Part shown: piece by piece, positions 25,240 through 34,017 of the stretch | How the letters are laid out: each line of letters opens with the position of its first letter | Numbering within the stretch: position 1 is the first letter of the stretch | Assembly (NCBI RefSeq): GCF_900105725.1 | Contig: NZ_FNLM01000036.1 | Location: forward strand, 248,001 to 312,000 | Origin: Gordonia westfalica | GTDB taxonomy: Bacteria > Actinomycetota > Actinomycetes > Mycobacteriales > Mycobacteriaceae | Length of the DNA stretch: 64,000 nt | Reading direction: 5' to 3' | Made by a program: the position numbers and the translations under genes | The notes under the pieces: model-generated | Databases searched by the model: none | The model's input: only the letters and a program-made list of their open reading frames with translations | Told to the model about the DNA's origin: nothing

Positions 25240-26571
25240 ATGATCATGACCGCGACCGACGCCACCGCGTCACCGACACGCCAGTTCAGCCGGTGGTGGT
25301 TCCCCATCACCGGCTTCCTCACGCTGCTCTTCGGCAGCAGCACCGTGAATGTCTTGTTCAACGTGCTGGGTACGGAGATTGCCGATGATTTCGGCTGGAA
25401 CCGGAGCGTCATCACGAACGGGTTCTCCGTCGAGACAATCCTCACCGGTATCAGCATCGTCGTCCTCGGTGTGTTGGTCGACCGCTACGGTCCCCGAATC
25501 CCGGCCATTCCCATGACGATGGGGTTCGGTGCCGGGTTGATGCTGATGGCAGCGCTGCCGAACAACCAGGCCGTTTTCTATCTCTTGTGCATCGTGATCG
25601 GTGCGTGCGCAGGAGCGTTGAATCCGGTCGCGCATGCGACGGTGGTGAGCGCCTGGTTCGCCGACCGTCGAGGTCTCGCGCTCGGCGTGCTCATGGCGGG
25701 TATGGGGGCCTGCGGGGTGCTGATTCCCTACCTCGCGAACTTCGTGTTCGGGTTGGTGGGGTGGCGCGGGACCTTCCTCGTCATCGGAGCCCTCTGCACG
25801 ATCATCCCGACCGCTGTGTACCTCTTCGTGACGCGGATGCCGGCTCGCTTCGACGAAGAGCGGGCACAGGCGCGCGCGGCCGGTCGAACTGCCGGCGAGT
25901 CACTGTGGTCGATCGCACGTCGCTCGCGGCAGTTCTGGTTGCTCAGCGCCGCAATCTTCCTCGTGTCCACGGCGACATTCGGACTGATGTCGCAGGTCGT
26001 CCCGATGACGACAGACAAAGGCATCGACCGGTCCGTGGCTGTGGCAGTGCTCTCGGTACTGAGTCTGTCGTCGGTGTTCGCGCGGCTACTCGTCGGCTAC
26101 CTCCTCGACCGTGTGTTCGCGCCGCTGATCGGGTCGATCATCTTCGCATTGTGCGGCGTCGGCGTGGCGTTGCTCATAGCGTCGAACGGGCCCGCGCTGA
26201 TGTTCCTCGGGGCCGTGCTCGTCGGTCTCGCTCTGGGCGCCGAGGGTGACATCGCGGCCTACATGATCAGCAGGTACTTCCCCAAGCATTCCTATGGACG
26301 CGTGCTGGGCTTCGTGTACTTCCTGTTCGCGATGGGGTCCGCCACCGGCGTGTTCATCCTCGGTCAGGTGTACGGACTCACAGGATCGTACGGTGCCGGG
26401 ATCGTGCCCATCGTGGCGATGGTGGTCGTCGCCATCGTGTGCCTGCTCGGAATGGGTGCGTACCGGTACTCCCTGGACCACCGTGACCTGACCGATGACG
26501 CAGCGGGCGATGTCATGGGCCCGGGGGTGGAGGAAGCATCGCCCGACGACGTCTCGAAGGCTCGACGATGA
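25240..26571 (+). CDS. MFS transporter, monocarboxylate/OFA-like
   Basis: 443-residue twelve-helix transporter. GVLVDRYGPRIPAIPMT near residue 82 is the loop 2-3 motif, and the AWFADRRGLALGVLMAGMGACG region is typical of the OxlT/MCT-like group. It probably imports or exports an organic anion of the regulon. ATG 25240 lies after ACAGGAGAGCGG; ATG 25246 is also possible. It diverges from badI across two operator-like sites. A 42-residue membrane protein overlaps its stop. It is unrelated in motif to the 2590 MFS gene. Confidence 0.85.
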   Translation: MIMTATDATASPTRQFSRWWFPITGFLTLLFGSSTVNVLFNVLGTEIADDFGWNRSVITNGFSVETILTGISIVVLGVLVDRYGPRIPAIPMTMGFGAGLMLMAALPNNQAVFYLLCIVIGACAGALNPVAHATVVSAWFADRRGLALGVLMAGMGACGVLIPYLANFVFGLVGWRGTFLVIGALCTIIPTAVYLFVTRMPARFDEERAQARAAGRTAGESLWSIARRSRQFWLLSAAIFLVSTATFGLMSQVVPMTTDKGIDRSVAVAVLSVLSLSSVFARLLVGYLLDRVFAPLIGSIIFALCGVGVALLIASNGPALMFLGAVLVGLALGAEGDIAAYMISRYFPKHSYGRVLGFVYFLFAMGSATGVFILGQVYGLTGSYGAGIVPIVAMVVVAIVCLLGMGAYRYSLDHRDLTDDAAGDVMGPGVEEASPDDVSKARR

Positions 26572-26696
26572 GTGCGCGGGCAATCGTTTCCATCGGTAGG
26601 ACGTCGATCGAAGTCGTGGCCACCGCCCTCGTTCTGATGGCCGGGATCATCGTCCTGGTCGTCGCCGAACTCGTGGGCTGGCTGTTCCGACCGTGA
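26568..26696 (+). CDS. Small single-pass membrane protein
   Basis: 42-codon open frame whose ATG overlaps the MFS stop as ATGA, a strong coupling sign. The start reads MSARAIVSIGRTSIEVVATA; one hydrophobic helix spans about residues 15-40, rich in Val/Ile/Leu, ending WLFRP. A perfect hairpin follows six bases after the stop, which supports a real gene end here. It may be an accessory subunit stabilising the transporter, but no family is recognised. Confidence 0.55.
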   Translation: MSARAIVSIGRTSIEVVATALVLMAGIIVLVVAELVGWLFRP

Positions 26697-26702
26697 CCCG
26701 AG

Positions 26703-26734
26703 GACGCAGTCGGCATCCGTACGCCGACTGCGTC
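26703..26734. terminator. Terminator hairpin between convergent genes
   Basis: GACGCAGTCGGC (26703-26714) and GCCGACTGCGTC (26723-26734) form a perfect 12-base stem with an 8-base loop, ending just at the probable stop of the broken paaX-like gene. Confidence 0.75.
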
Positions 26735-27589
26735 AGGACACGCTCTCGACCACCGAGGTCCAGTGGCGCTTCGTCGGCCCATGCCAGTGCCGGCGAAGCG
26801 CCAGAAGCCGTTGTGCAGCTGCGCGATACGAGCAGTTCGGGTCATAGACGGAGGCAGAGCCGGGTCGGTGACGAGCAGCTGTTGCAATTCGGCGTCGAGC
26901 TGCATGAGTGCGGTCAAGAACTCGGCGCCCCCATCCGGCGTCAGCGCCTCGAATCTCTCGAGCAGGTGCCCGTATCGCTCCTCGAGGGCCGGCACATCCC
27001 ATCCGCGATCGACGATGTCGGCGATCGGCAAGCCCAGCCCGTCCAGTTCACCCACGAATGAGATGCACGACCGGTCGAGTCCGAGTTCTCGGAGAGCCGC
27101 GCTCGTGCGGTGGTGCCGGTCGGTGTGGGGGACACCCACACCGAGGGCAACGGGTTGCCGAACCCATCCCAGCGGAGTGCGCGATAGACCCGATCACGGG
27201 TCGACCGGTGCTCGTTGGAGATCGTAACGATGACGACGCGCCAATGCCCATCCCACTCAGGGGCGTCGGCGAGCTGTTCGACCCCCCGGGATGCCGTCTT
27301 CTACCAGCGTCTGTCCAGCTGGTGTCAGCCGCCATGATGTGTTGCGGCCGTTTCGCTCCTTGGCGATCCAGCCCGCGCTCGAGCCGCGGGCTATCGATTG
27401 CCGGACGGCCGGCTCGGAGAATCCGGCATCCCGCATCACAGCCAGGAACGCCGCGGTGGGTATCGCGACATCGTCGGGATGAACCATGTCGCCCAGGATG
27501 TCCAGGAGAGTCGTCTGTGCGGTGCCCAGGGTGCGGCGCTCCAGACTGGTGATGTCGGTCTGAGCGGGGCTCTCGGCCATCCAAGTCAT
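26733..27589 (-). pseudogene. PaaX-type regulator, frameshifted
   Basis: The N-terminal helix-turn-helix is clear from about 27520 (VAIPTAAFLAVMRDAGFSEPAVRQSIAR), followed by WRLTPAGQTLV. The frame breaks at a run of six G (minus strand) near 27285; the product resumes as VEQLADAPEWDGHWRVVIVT and YRALRWDGFGNPLPSVWVSP. It breaks again at a C run near 27133 before HTDRHHRTSAALRELGLD. A third shift near 26845 would lead to a stop at 26733, beside the terminator. PaaX proteins repress phenylacetyl-CoA-type genes. Real decay and sequencing error both fit; three breaks favour decay. Confidence 0.75.
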
Positions 27590-27622
27590 GCTCTCATGGA
27601 CTCGCCGACTCGGGTTCGCCGA

Positions 27623-27910
27623 TCACCTCCCGACGAAGTGCGGGGTGCGCCGCTCGAGGAAGGCTGCGCGACCCTCGCGCCAATCCGCGCTCGCGATCAG
27701 CGTCTGCTGTAGCGAAGCCTCGAGTTCGAGGTGGTTGGCCATCTGTCCCGGGACCAGGCCCGGACGGCCTGTTCGGTCATGCCGTAGGCGGCGGTCGGGC
27801 CTTGCGCCGGACGATCGGCCAGCGCGAACGCGTCCGGGAGCAAGTCGCCACTGACACGGCTGACCAGGCCGAGGGCGGCGCACCGTTGCACATCGAGCTT
27901 CTCGGCGAGT
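27623..27910 (-). pseudogene. Enoyl-CoA hydratase 3' fragment
   Basis: The C-terminal third of a crotonase: AEKLDVQRCAALGLVSRV, then GPTAAYGMTEQAVR, a one-base shift near 27750, and MANHLELEASLQQ to the end FLERRTPHFVGR. The N-terminal two thirds, including the active site, are missing. Its upstream edge abuts the truncated alcohol dehydrogenase on the other strand at about 27,905. It lies 33 bases upstream of the paaX-like remnant, probably once its operon partner. Confidence 0.7.
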
Positions 27911-28890
27911 GTACGAACGAGAGAACCCGACGATCGAGGAGCCCACCGACGCGATCATCAAGATCGCCGCGACCTGCGTGTGCGGGTCGGACCTGTGGCC
28001 GTATCGCGGCATCGAAGACGTCGACCACGCGCCGATGGGGCACGAATACGTCGGCACGGTCACCGAGGTGGGAGACCAGGTGTCGACGGTGAAGGTCGGC
28101 GACTTCGTCGTCGGCTCGTTCTTCGCATCCGACAACACCTGCGAGATCTGCCGGGCGGGTTATCAGTCCCGGTGCGTCCATGCGGAGCCGATGGGCGCCA
28201 TCGGCACCCAGGCCGAATACGCCCGGGTGCCGCACGCCGACGGCACCCTCGTCGCCACCCCTGGGCAGCCCGACGCCGACCTCATCCCGTCGCTGCTGGC
28301 CGCGTCGGATGTGCTGGGAACCGGGTGGTTCGGCGCGGTGGCGGGCCGAGGTGGGCCCGGGGAAGACGGCGGCCGTCGTCGGCGACGGTGCGGTGGGTCT
28401 TCTCGCTGTCCTCGCCGCTCAGCGGCTCGGCGCCGACCGGATCATCGCGATGAGTCGGCACGCCGACCGGCAGGCGCTCGCCCGTGAGTTCGGCGCCACC
28501 GACATCGTGACCGAGCGCGGCGACGAGGGCGTGGCCAGGATCAAGGAACTTGCCGACGGTCTCGGGGCGCACTCGGTCATCGAAGCGGTCGGGACACAGG
28601 AGTCGATGATGCAGGCGATCCGCTCGGCACGCCCCGGCGGGCACGTCGGATATGTCGGTGTCTCCCACGACGTGGAGTTGCCCGGGATGGAACTGTTCTT
28701 CTCCGAGATCCACCTGCACGGTGGTCCTGCCCCGGTGCGGCGTTTCCTGCCCGAGCTGATCGACCTCATCTGGAAGCGGGAGATCGATCCCGGGAAGGTC
28801 TTCGACCTGACCCTCCCGCTCGATCAGGCGGCCGAGGGCTACCGGGCCATGGACGAGCGTCGCGCGATCAAGGCGCTCTTGACCGTCTGA
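27909..28890 (+). pseudogene. Zinc alcohol dehydrogenase, N-truncated and frameshifted
   Basis: Medium-chain dehydrogenase. Catalytic zinc residues are in CVCGSDLW and GHEYVGTV, and the structural zinc cysteines in DNTCEICRAGYQSRC. The first visible residues, ERENPTIEEPTDAIIKI, normally lie about 15-20 residues into the protein, so the true N-terminus is gone. A shift at the GGG of 28343-28345 separates this part from the Rossmann half (GKTAAVVGDGAVGLLAVLA onward), which runs on to a normal C-terminus at 28890. Removing one G restores AVAAEVGPGKTAAV. The product is likely inactive unless sequencing error explains it. Confidence 0.75.
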
Positions 28891-28916
28891 CGTCACCGTC
28901 CGACTCGCGCCGAGAG

Positions 28917-28950
28917 CTGATCGTCGACGACGCGGCGGGCCGACGATCAG
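28917..28950. terminator. Putative terminator hairpin
   Basis: CTGATCGTCG (28917-28926) pairs with CGACGATCAG (28941-28950) over a 14-base loop, between the convergent dehydrogenase remnant and the crotonase at 28998. Confidence 0.55.
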
Positions 28951-28997
28951 ACGGAAGGGCGGCGGTCACCAGCCCGGTCAGGACCGCTTCCAGGCGG

Positions 28998-29759
28998 TCA
29001 CCTCGAGCGGGAAGAGAGCAAGGCGCCCACTTCTTCGGTACCGCCCAGACGGGTGATGGTCAGGGCTTCATCGTCAAGGTGCTGGGCAAATTCCCGCTGG
29101 TAGGACGCTCGAACGAGCCTCCGTGCCTGGCCGACGGCCGACGTCTGTCGATCGAGAAGCAGGGACACAACACGGTCGACGTCGGTGGCGAGTTCGTCCA
29201 GCTCCACCACCGCATCCACGAGGCCCCACGCGAGTGCGGTCGACGCATCGATACGTTCGTTGAGAACGAGCATCTGAAGCGCCCGCCGCATGCCGATCGC
29301 GCGGGGGAGGCCGATCGACACCCCACAATCCGGTGACAACCCGATCATCGAGTACGCAGCGACGTAAGAGCTGGCGGGAGTGGCGGCCACATAGTCGGCT
29401 GCAAGGAGAAGGCCGAGCCCGGCGCCCGCAACCGGGCCCTGGATTGCGGCGACTATCGGGACGGGCAGCTCGTCGAGTGCGATGAGCGAACGATGTATGG
29501 ACCCCGCGAGGTCGGCGAGGAACCGCGGGCGGTCCGACGCCGCTGCCATCGCCCGTACGTCGCCGCCCGCGCAGAAGATCTTTCCGGTCGAAGACAGGCG
29601 GACGACCCGTACGTCGGCATTCTCGCGGATCGACGTGATCGCCTGCGCGAGGCCGCCGGCGACCTCGAGATCGAGTGCATTGCCCGCGGACGGCCGGTTG
29701 AGTTCGATGGAGGCAACACCTCGATCGTCCACTCCGAAAATGACCGAACTCATGCCCAC
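28998..29759 (-). CDS. Enoyl-CoA hydratase/isomerase, PaaG-like
   Basis: 253-residue crotonase. The oxyanion region is FCAGGDVRAMA, followed by VAGAGLGLLLAADYVAA and YSMIGLSPDCGVSIGLPRAIG. The hydratase glutamates are absent, while the Asp of SPDCG matches the catalytic Asp of PaaG-type isomerases, so double-bond isomerisation is the likelier reaction. The start (ATG 29759, or 29753 two codons later) overlaps the stop of the SDR gene upstream, giving a two-gene operon. Confidence 0.8.
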   Translation of the reverse strand: MGMSSVIFGVDDRGVASIELNRPSAGNALDLEVAGGLAQAITSIRENADVRVVRLSSTGKIFCAGGDVRAMAAASDRPRFLADLAGSIHRSLIALDELPVPIVAAIQGPVAGAGLGLLLAADYVAATPASSYVAAYSMIGLSPDCGVSIGLPRAIGMRRALQMLVLNERIDASTALAWGLVDAVVELDELATDVDRVVSLLLDRQTSAVGQARRLVRASYQREFAQHLDDEALTITRLGGTEEVGALLSSRSR

Positions 29760-30601
29760 TCCATCCAGAAATCCAGTTCCAGCTCCACGTCGCCGGGTAC
29801 GACGCGATAACCCGAGAAATCGGTCACACCGTCACCGGCCAGGACCTCGTCATCGATGAAGCACCGTCCGGTGACGAGGTCGGAGGGCTTGGTGATGATG
29901 CTGATCGCTGCATCGGCCATGATGTCCGGCGTTCGGCTACGCGAGATGAGTTCCTCACTCAAGATGTTGCGAACCGCGGCCGTGTTGATGGTCGTTCGCG
30001 GCCACAGGGAATTCACGGCGATGCCGTCGCCGGCGAGCTCGGCGGCAAGTCCGATGGTTACGAGGGACATCGAGAATTTCGAGATCGTGTACGCAGTCCC
30101 TATGTCCGCGAACCACTTCGGCTCGAGGTTGAGCGGCGGCGACAGGGTCAGGACGTGCGGGTTGGCCGATCGCCGTAGATGCGGGATGACGGTCTTCGTC
30201 AGGAGAAAGGCGCCGCGCGCGTTGATGTCCTGCATGAGGTCGTACTTCTTCATGCTGATATCTGCGGTCGGTGTCAGATCGAGCGCGCTGGCGTTGTTCA
30301 CGACGACGTCGATGCCACCGAACTGTTCGACCGTGCGCACGACGGCGTCGGCCACCGACTCGTCGTCCCTGATGTCACCGACAAGTGGCAGCGCCTTGCC
30401 GCCGGCCGACTCGATCGCAGCAGCCGCGGTGTAGATGGTGCCGGGCAGCTTCGGGTGCGGCTCGGTCGTTTTCGCGATCAGGGCCACGTTGGCTCCTCGA
30501 CGGGCCGCCTGGATCGCGATCGCCTCGCCGATTCCTCGGCTGCCGCCCGACATGATCAGGGTGCGGCCTTCCAGTGATCTGTCCTCGGGTTCAGTGTGCA
30601 C
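29750..30601 (-). CDS. HSDL2-like short-chain dehydrogenase
   Basis: 283-residue SDR with SGGSRGIGEA near residue 18, an AKTTEPHPKLPGTIYTAAAAIE block near residues 44-65, NNASALDLTP near residue 103, and a catalytic Tyr/Lys in AYTISKFSMS. The PHPKLPGTIYTAA insert is characteristic of hydroxysteroid dehydrogenase-like 2 proteins, which lack the SCP2 tail in bacteria as here. Substrate unknown, probably a lipid-derived hydroxy or keto compound. It leads the operon with the PaaG-like gene; 168 bases separate it from the next operon on the same strand, in which no clear promoter was recognised. Confidence 0.8.
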   Translation of the reverse strand: MHTEPEDRSLEGRTLIMSGGSRGIGEAIAIQAARRGANVALIAKTTEPHPKLPGTIYTAAAAIESAGGKALPLVGDIRDDESVADAVVRTVEQFGGIDVVVNNASALDLTPTADISMKKYDLMQDINARGAFLLTKTVIPHLRRSANPHVLTLSPPLNLEPKWFADIGTAYTISKFSMSLVTIGLAAELAGDGIAVNSLWPRTTINTAAVRNILSEELISRSRTPDIMADAAISIITKPSDLVTGRCFIDDEVLAGDGVTDFSGYRVVPGDVELELDFWMEWA

Positions 30602-30769
30602 GACTGGTCCTTTCGCGAAGGGGCGCCGCCTTCAGGCGCGATGGAAAGTGGGGATTCTCGATGTATTCCAGGAATTACACGAGAGGATCCGGCCCGGAGG
30701 GTTCCCCAGGCGCGAGTGCTCCGGACGGCGCTGCGCCGATGACCGGATCGGATCAGGTCTGAGAGTTGT

Positions 30770-31813
30770 TCAGTCGAACTCGATCCCGATGCGGTCGCTC
30801 GTCGGGGTCGCCTGACAGGTCAGCAGATAGCCGTCGTCGATGTCCTCGGGTTCCAGTGCAATCCCGTTGCCGTGGTCTACTTCTCCGGCGGTCAGGCGTG
30901 CCACACACGACCCGCAGTCCCCTTCGCGACACGAGTACGGGGCGTCGACGTCCGCGGCGAGGAGCGCGTCGAGCAGGACGGTGTCCGTGCCGCACCGGAT
31001 GGTTCGGACGTCTCCGTCGATGGTGACCGTGATCTCCGATGCGCCGGAGCCCTCGTGAACGGGAGCGTCCAGCGTGAACGGATCCCCGGTCAACGACACA
31101 TATCGCTCGACGTGTACCCGGTCGTGGTGGATGCCGTGTGCCCGCAGGGTGTGCTCGACGAGGTCCATGAAAGGTGCTGGGCCACAGATGAATGCTTCGC
31201 CCGTACCGACTGCGTCGGTGAGGACTCCGCTGACCGCATCCGCGGTGGGAAGACCCCGCTCGGTTTCGAGCCAGTGGTTCACGGTCAGTCGCGCGGGATG
31301 ACGAGCTGTCAGTTCGTCGATCGCGCTCGCGAAGATGGTCGACTCATGGTCGCGGTTGGCGTAGAACAACACCACGTCGGTGTCGTGCTCCGCCAGTGCC
31401 GAACGCAGGATCGACATCACCGGGGTCACCCCGCTGCCGGCCGCGAAGAGGTACAGCGGTCCTTCCCAGGACCGTGGCGTGAAGACGCCCGACGGTGGGA
31501 GGATATGCAGCACCAATCCCGGTTCGGCGTTGTCGCACAACCAGTTCGACCCGTAGCCGCCGCGGGTTCGTTTGACGGTGATCGCCGGGGAGGCGTCGAC
31601 GTTCGGGGCCGTGGACAGGGAGTAGCTGCGGGCGACGGGGCCGGTGCGGTCACTGGGGATACGGACGGTGATGAACTGTCCGGGCCGGTAGTCGGTGCCG
31701 GCAGGGAAGTCCAGCACGATCGTGCGGGCCTCCGGGGTCTCGTCGATGACCGCGGTGACGGTCACGTCGATGCCGAGGGTCCGTGCGACGGGAGAGATGG
31801 CCGATTGGGTCAT
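30770..31813 (-). CDS. Ferredoxin-NADP-type oxygenase reductase (KshB/HmpA-like)
   Basis: 347-residue flavoprotein. The FAD-binding RSYSLST motif lies near residue 70, an NAD-binding domain has GSGVTPVMSIL near residue 125 and FICGPAPFM near residue 213, and a C-terminal plant-type 2Fe-2S domain has YSCREGDCGSC with a last Cys in LLTCQA. This order matches KshB and related oxygenase reductases. In this operon it could supply electrons to the P450, directly or through another ferredoxin, or to an oxygenase elsewhere. ATG 31813 overlaps the TetR stop (ATGA). Confidence 0.85.
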   Translation of the reverse strand: MTQSAISPVARTLGIDVTVTAVIDETPEARTIVLDFPAGTDYRPGQFITVRIPSDRTGPVARSYSLSTAPNVDASPAITVKRTRGGYGSNWLCDNAEPGLVLHILPPSGVFTPRSWEGPLYLFAAGSGVTPVMSILRSALAEHDTDVVLFYANRDHESTIFASAIDELTARHPARLTVNHWLETERGLPTADAVSGVLTDAVGTGEAFICGPAPFMDLVEHTLRAHGIHHDRVHVERYVSLTGDPFTLDAPVHEGSGASEITVTIDGDVRTIRCGTDTVLLDALLAADVDAPYSCREGDCGSCVARLTAGEVDHGNGIALEPEDIDDGYLLTCQATPTSDRIGIEFD

Positions 31814-32523
31814 GTGGTGGTCCTGGAGATGAGGGGAATGGCTCGGTACCACAGTTCGCCGAGTGCGGTGCCGAGCGCTTCGAGTCGCTCTCGTCGAGGG
31901 GTGCTGGTCGGCAGCCCGACATGGATGTAGGCCATCTGTTCGGTGGCACATCCCAGCGTCTCCGCGAGCAGATTGGTGTCACAGCTTTCGATCGCGCCGC
32001 TCGCGACGAGGCGTTCGAGCCAACGTTCGGTGCGTCGGACGAAGTCTCCACGAAGGTTGAGCCACAACTGTTTGAATCCCGGGTTCTCGCTGGCCGCGGC
32101 GGCCTCGCGGAGCAGGCGCAGCATGTGGCGGCTACGGGCGTAGGCCTGTAGATATGTCGTGTTGACCTCGATCAGCGATTCCAACTCACCGTGGGTTCGG
32201 TCGGGCCGCAACCGGGCGGTGGCCAGTTCCTGCAGCGACGGCCGGAGAGCCGCGAGGAAGATGTCGTCCAGGCCTACGAAGTGACGGTAGAAGTTGCCTT
32301 GAGAAACGTTGGCGCGGTGGGTGATGTCCGAGATGCGGGTGCGGGTGTATCCGTACTCGGTGAAGCACTCGGTGGCCGCTTTCACCAGTTTGTCGCGGGT
32401 CTGTTCACCGCGCTTGTTGGCGCGTTTGGTCGAGACCGCGGTCTCGTCGAGCAGTCCGGCCGCCGAATAGGCCGCGTTGATCCCGTCGTGCTCGCGTGTG
32501 TCCGGGCCGGTCTCGGTACTCAT
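31810..32523 (-). CDS. TetR family transcriptional regulator
   Basis: 237-residue TetR. After a roughly 35-residue tail, the DNA-binding domain is RGEQTRDKLVKAATECF with ISDITHRANVSQGNFYRHFVGLDDIF at about residues 38-88; the ligand domain is all-helical. It is embedded in the middle of an operon, overlapping both neighbours by four bases, so it is expressed with the enzymes it may control. The nearest candidate operator is the 15-base palindrome at 37533 upstream of the P450; the assignment is open because another regulator lies at 39223. Confidence 0.85.
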   Translation of the reverse strand: MSTETGPDTREHDGINAAYSAAGLLDETAVSTKRANKRGEQTRDKLVKAATECFTEYGYTRTRISDITHRANVSQGNFYRHFVGLDDIFLAALRPSLQELATARLRPDRTHGELESLIEVNTTYLQAYARSRHMLRLLREAAAASENPGFKQLWLNLRGDFVRRTERWLERLVASGAIESCDTNLLAETLGCATEQMAYIHVGLPTSTPRRERLEALGTALGELWYRAIPLISRTTT

Positions 32524-34004
32524 CGGGTCGCTGCTTCCAGCGACCGCGCTGCCTGTAGTGCCTTCAGCGGATGGTCATCAGGCAAGGTGTCGGGGAGGAA
32601 CGACAGCAGTTCGTCGAGATACTCGTCGCTGGTGTCCCCGGAGTTCAATGCGTCGCCTGCGTAGACCTTTCCGGTCGTACCGTCGACGGTGACCGTCTGT
32701 CCCGCCAAGGTCTGCGAGAGGCCGATCCCACAGCCGACGACGCACGGCACGCCGATCTCGCGGCACACGAGTGCGGCATGAGAGGTGGTTCCGCCGACCT
32801 CCGTGACCACGGCGACGGAGTCGAACATCGCCGGGACATCGGCCGGGGAGGTCGATGGGCGCACGAGGACCACGCGTTCGCCCTCGGCGGCCGCGATGCA
32901 GGCGGCGTCGGTGTCCGTGTAGACGACGCCGACGGCGGCTCCCGGTCCTGCGCCCGTGCCCGAGGCGAGCAGTTCGGCGCACGCGTCGGCCGAGTTGTGC
33001 TGCGCGAGCGTCTCGGCCTGCTCTGCGCTGATCCGCGAGACGGCCTCCTCGCGGCTGATGAGGCCCTCACGGGCCAGATCGACGGCAATGCGTACCGCCG
33101 CACGTGCAGACCGTTTGCCCGATCGACATTGCAGCATGTAGAGCGTGCCGCTCTCGACGGTGAACTCGATGTCGACCAGATCGCGATGCTCGGCTTCCAG
33201 AGTGGCCGAGATCGCACTCAGATCCTGGTGCAGCTGCGGGGAGTGAACCTGGAACTGATCGATCGTCTGCGGAGTGCGTTCTCCGGAGACCACGTCCTCT
33301 CCCTGTGCTTGCGAAAGCCATTCGCCGAAGAGCTGAGGGTCGCCGGTGGCCGGGTCGCGGCTGAAGATCACACCGGTGCCGGACTGCTCGTCGCGATTCC
33401 CGAACACCATGGCCTGCACGGTCACCGCGGTGCCACCGCCCTCGCCGAGTCCGTGGTGGCGGCGATACGCAGTGACCCGCTCATTGGTCCACGAGCGGAA
33501 CACCGCGCCGATGGCCTCGCGCAACTGGTCGTGCGGATCGGCAGGGGGTGCGGACGTGGCGTCACCGAGAACGATCTCGCCGTATCCCGCGCAGAACCGC
33601 GCCCAGGTGTCGCGCGCCCAGTCGTGGTCCCCGGTCGCCTCGGCCAGCTCGGCGGTCAGCTGCTCGGTCAGACCGAGGTTGAGGACGGTGTCCATCATCC
33701 CTGGCATGCTCTGCGCGGCACCCGAACGCACCGACACCAGAAGGGGAAACGGTCCGGCGCCGAAAGTCTTTCCGGTCTGCTGTTCGAGGACATGCAGTTG
33801 GTTGACGACCTCGTCCCACACCTCGTCGGGGAGCTGGCCTCCGTTGTCGTGGAACCGTGCACAGACCGGCGTGGTGATGGCGAAGGCCGGCGGGACCGGC
33901 AGCCCCAGCGACCGCATGCGGTTGACGCTGTAGGCCTTGCCTCCCAGCAACTCCCGGTCGGCCGGAGCGGTCCCGTCCAGTGCCAGGACAGCGGGTGTGT
34001 TCAT
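32520..34004 (-). CDS. Truncated pyruvate phosphate dikinase-like protein (ATP-grasp plus phosphohistidine domains)
   Basis: 494 residues against about 880 in true PPDK. The ATP-grasp part is complete: GGKAYSVNRMRSLGLPVPPAF, VRSGAAQSMPGMMDTVLNLG, GTGVIFSRDPATGDP, AQGEDVVSG and YMLQCRSGKRSARAAVRIA. A swivelling domain has the phosphohistidine in VTEVGGTTSHAALVCREIG near residue 418. The C-terminal PEP/pyruvate barrel is absent, so it cannot make PEP alone. It may pass the ATP phosphate via His to another acceptor or partner protein. Similar roughly 490-residue forms occur in mycobacteria (ppdK, Rv1127c). It lies within the P450 operon. Confidence 0.85.
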   Translation of the reverse strand: MNTPAVLALDGTAPADRELLGGKAYSVNRMRSLGLPVPPAFAITTPVCARFHDNGGQLPDEVWDEVVNQLHVLEQQTGKTFGAGPFPLLVSVRSGAAQSMPGMMDTVLNLGLTEQLTAELAEATGDHDWARDTWARFCAGYGEIVLGDATSAPPADPHDQLREAIGAVFRSWTNERVTAYRRHHGLGEGGGTAVTVQAMVFGNRDEQSGTGVIFSRDPATGDPQLFGEWLSQAQGEDVVSGERTPQTIDQFQVHSPQLHQDLSAISATLEAEHRDLVDIEFTVESGTLYMLQCRSGKRSARAAVRIAVDLAREGLISREEAVSRISAEQAETLAQHNSADACAELLASGTGAGPGAAVGVVYTDTDAACIAAAEGERVVLVRPSTSPADVPAMFDSVAVVTEVGGTTSHAALVCREIGVPCVVGCGIGLSQTLAGQTVTVDGTTGKVYAGDALNSGDTSDEYLDELLSFLPDTLPDDHPLKALQAARSLEAATR

Positions 34005-34017
34005 CAGAGTGGTCCTT

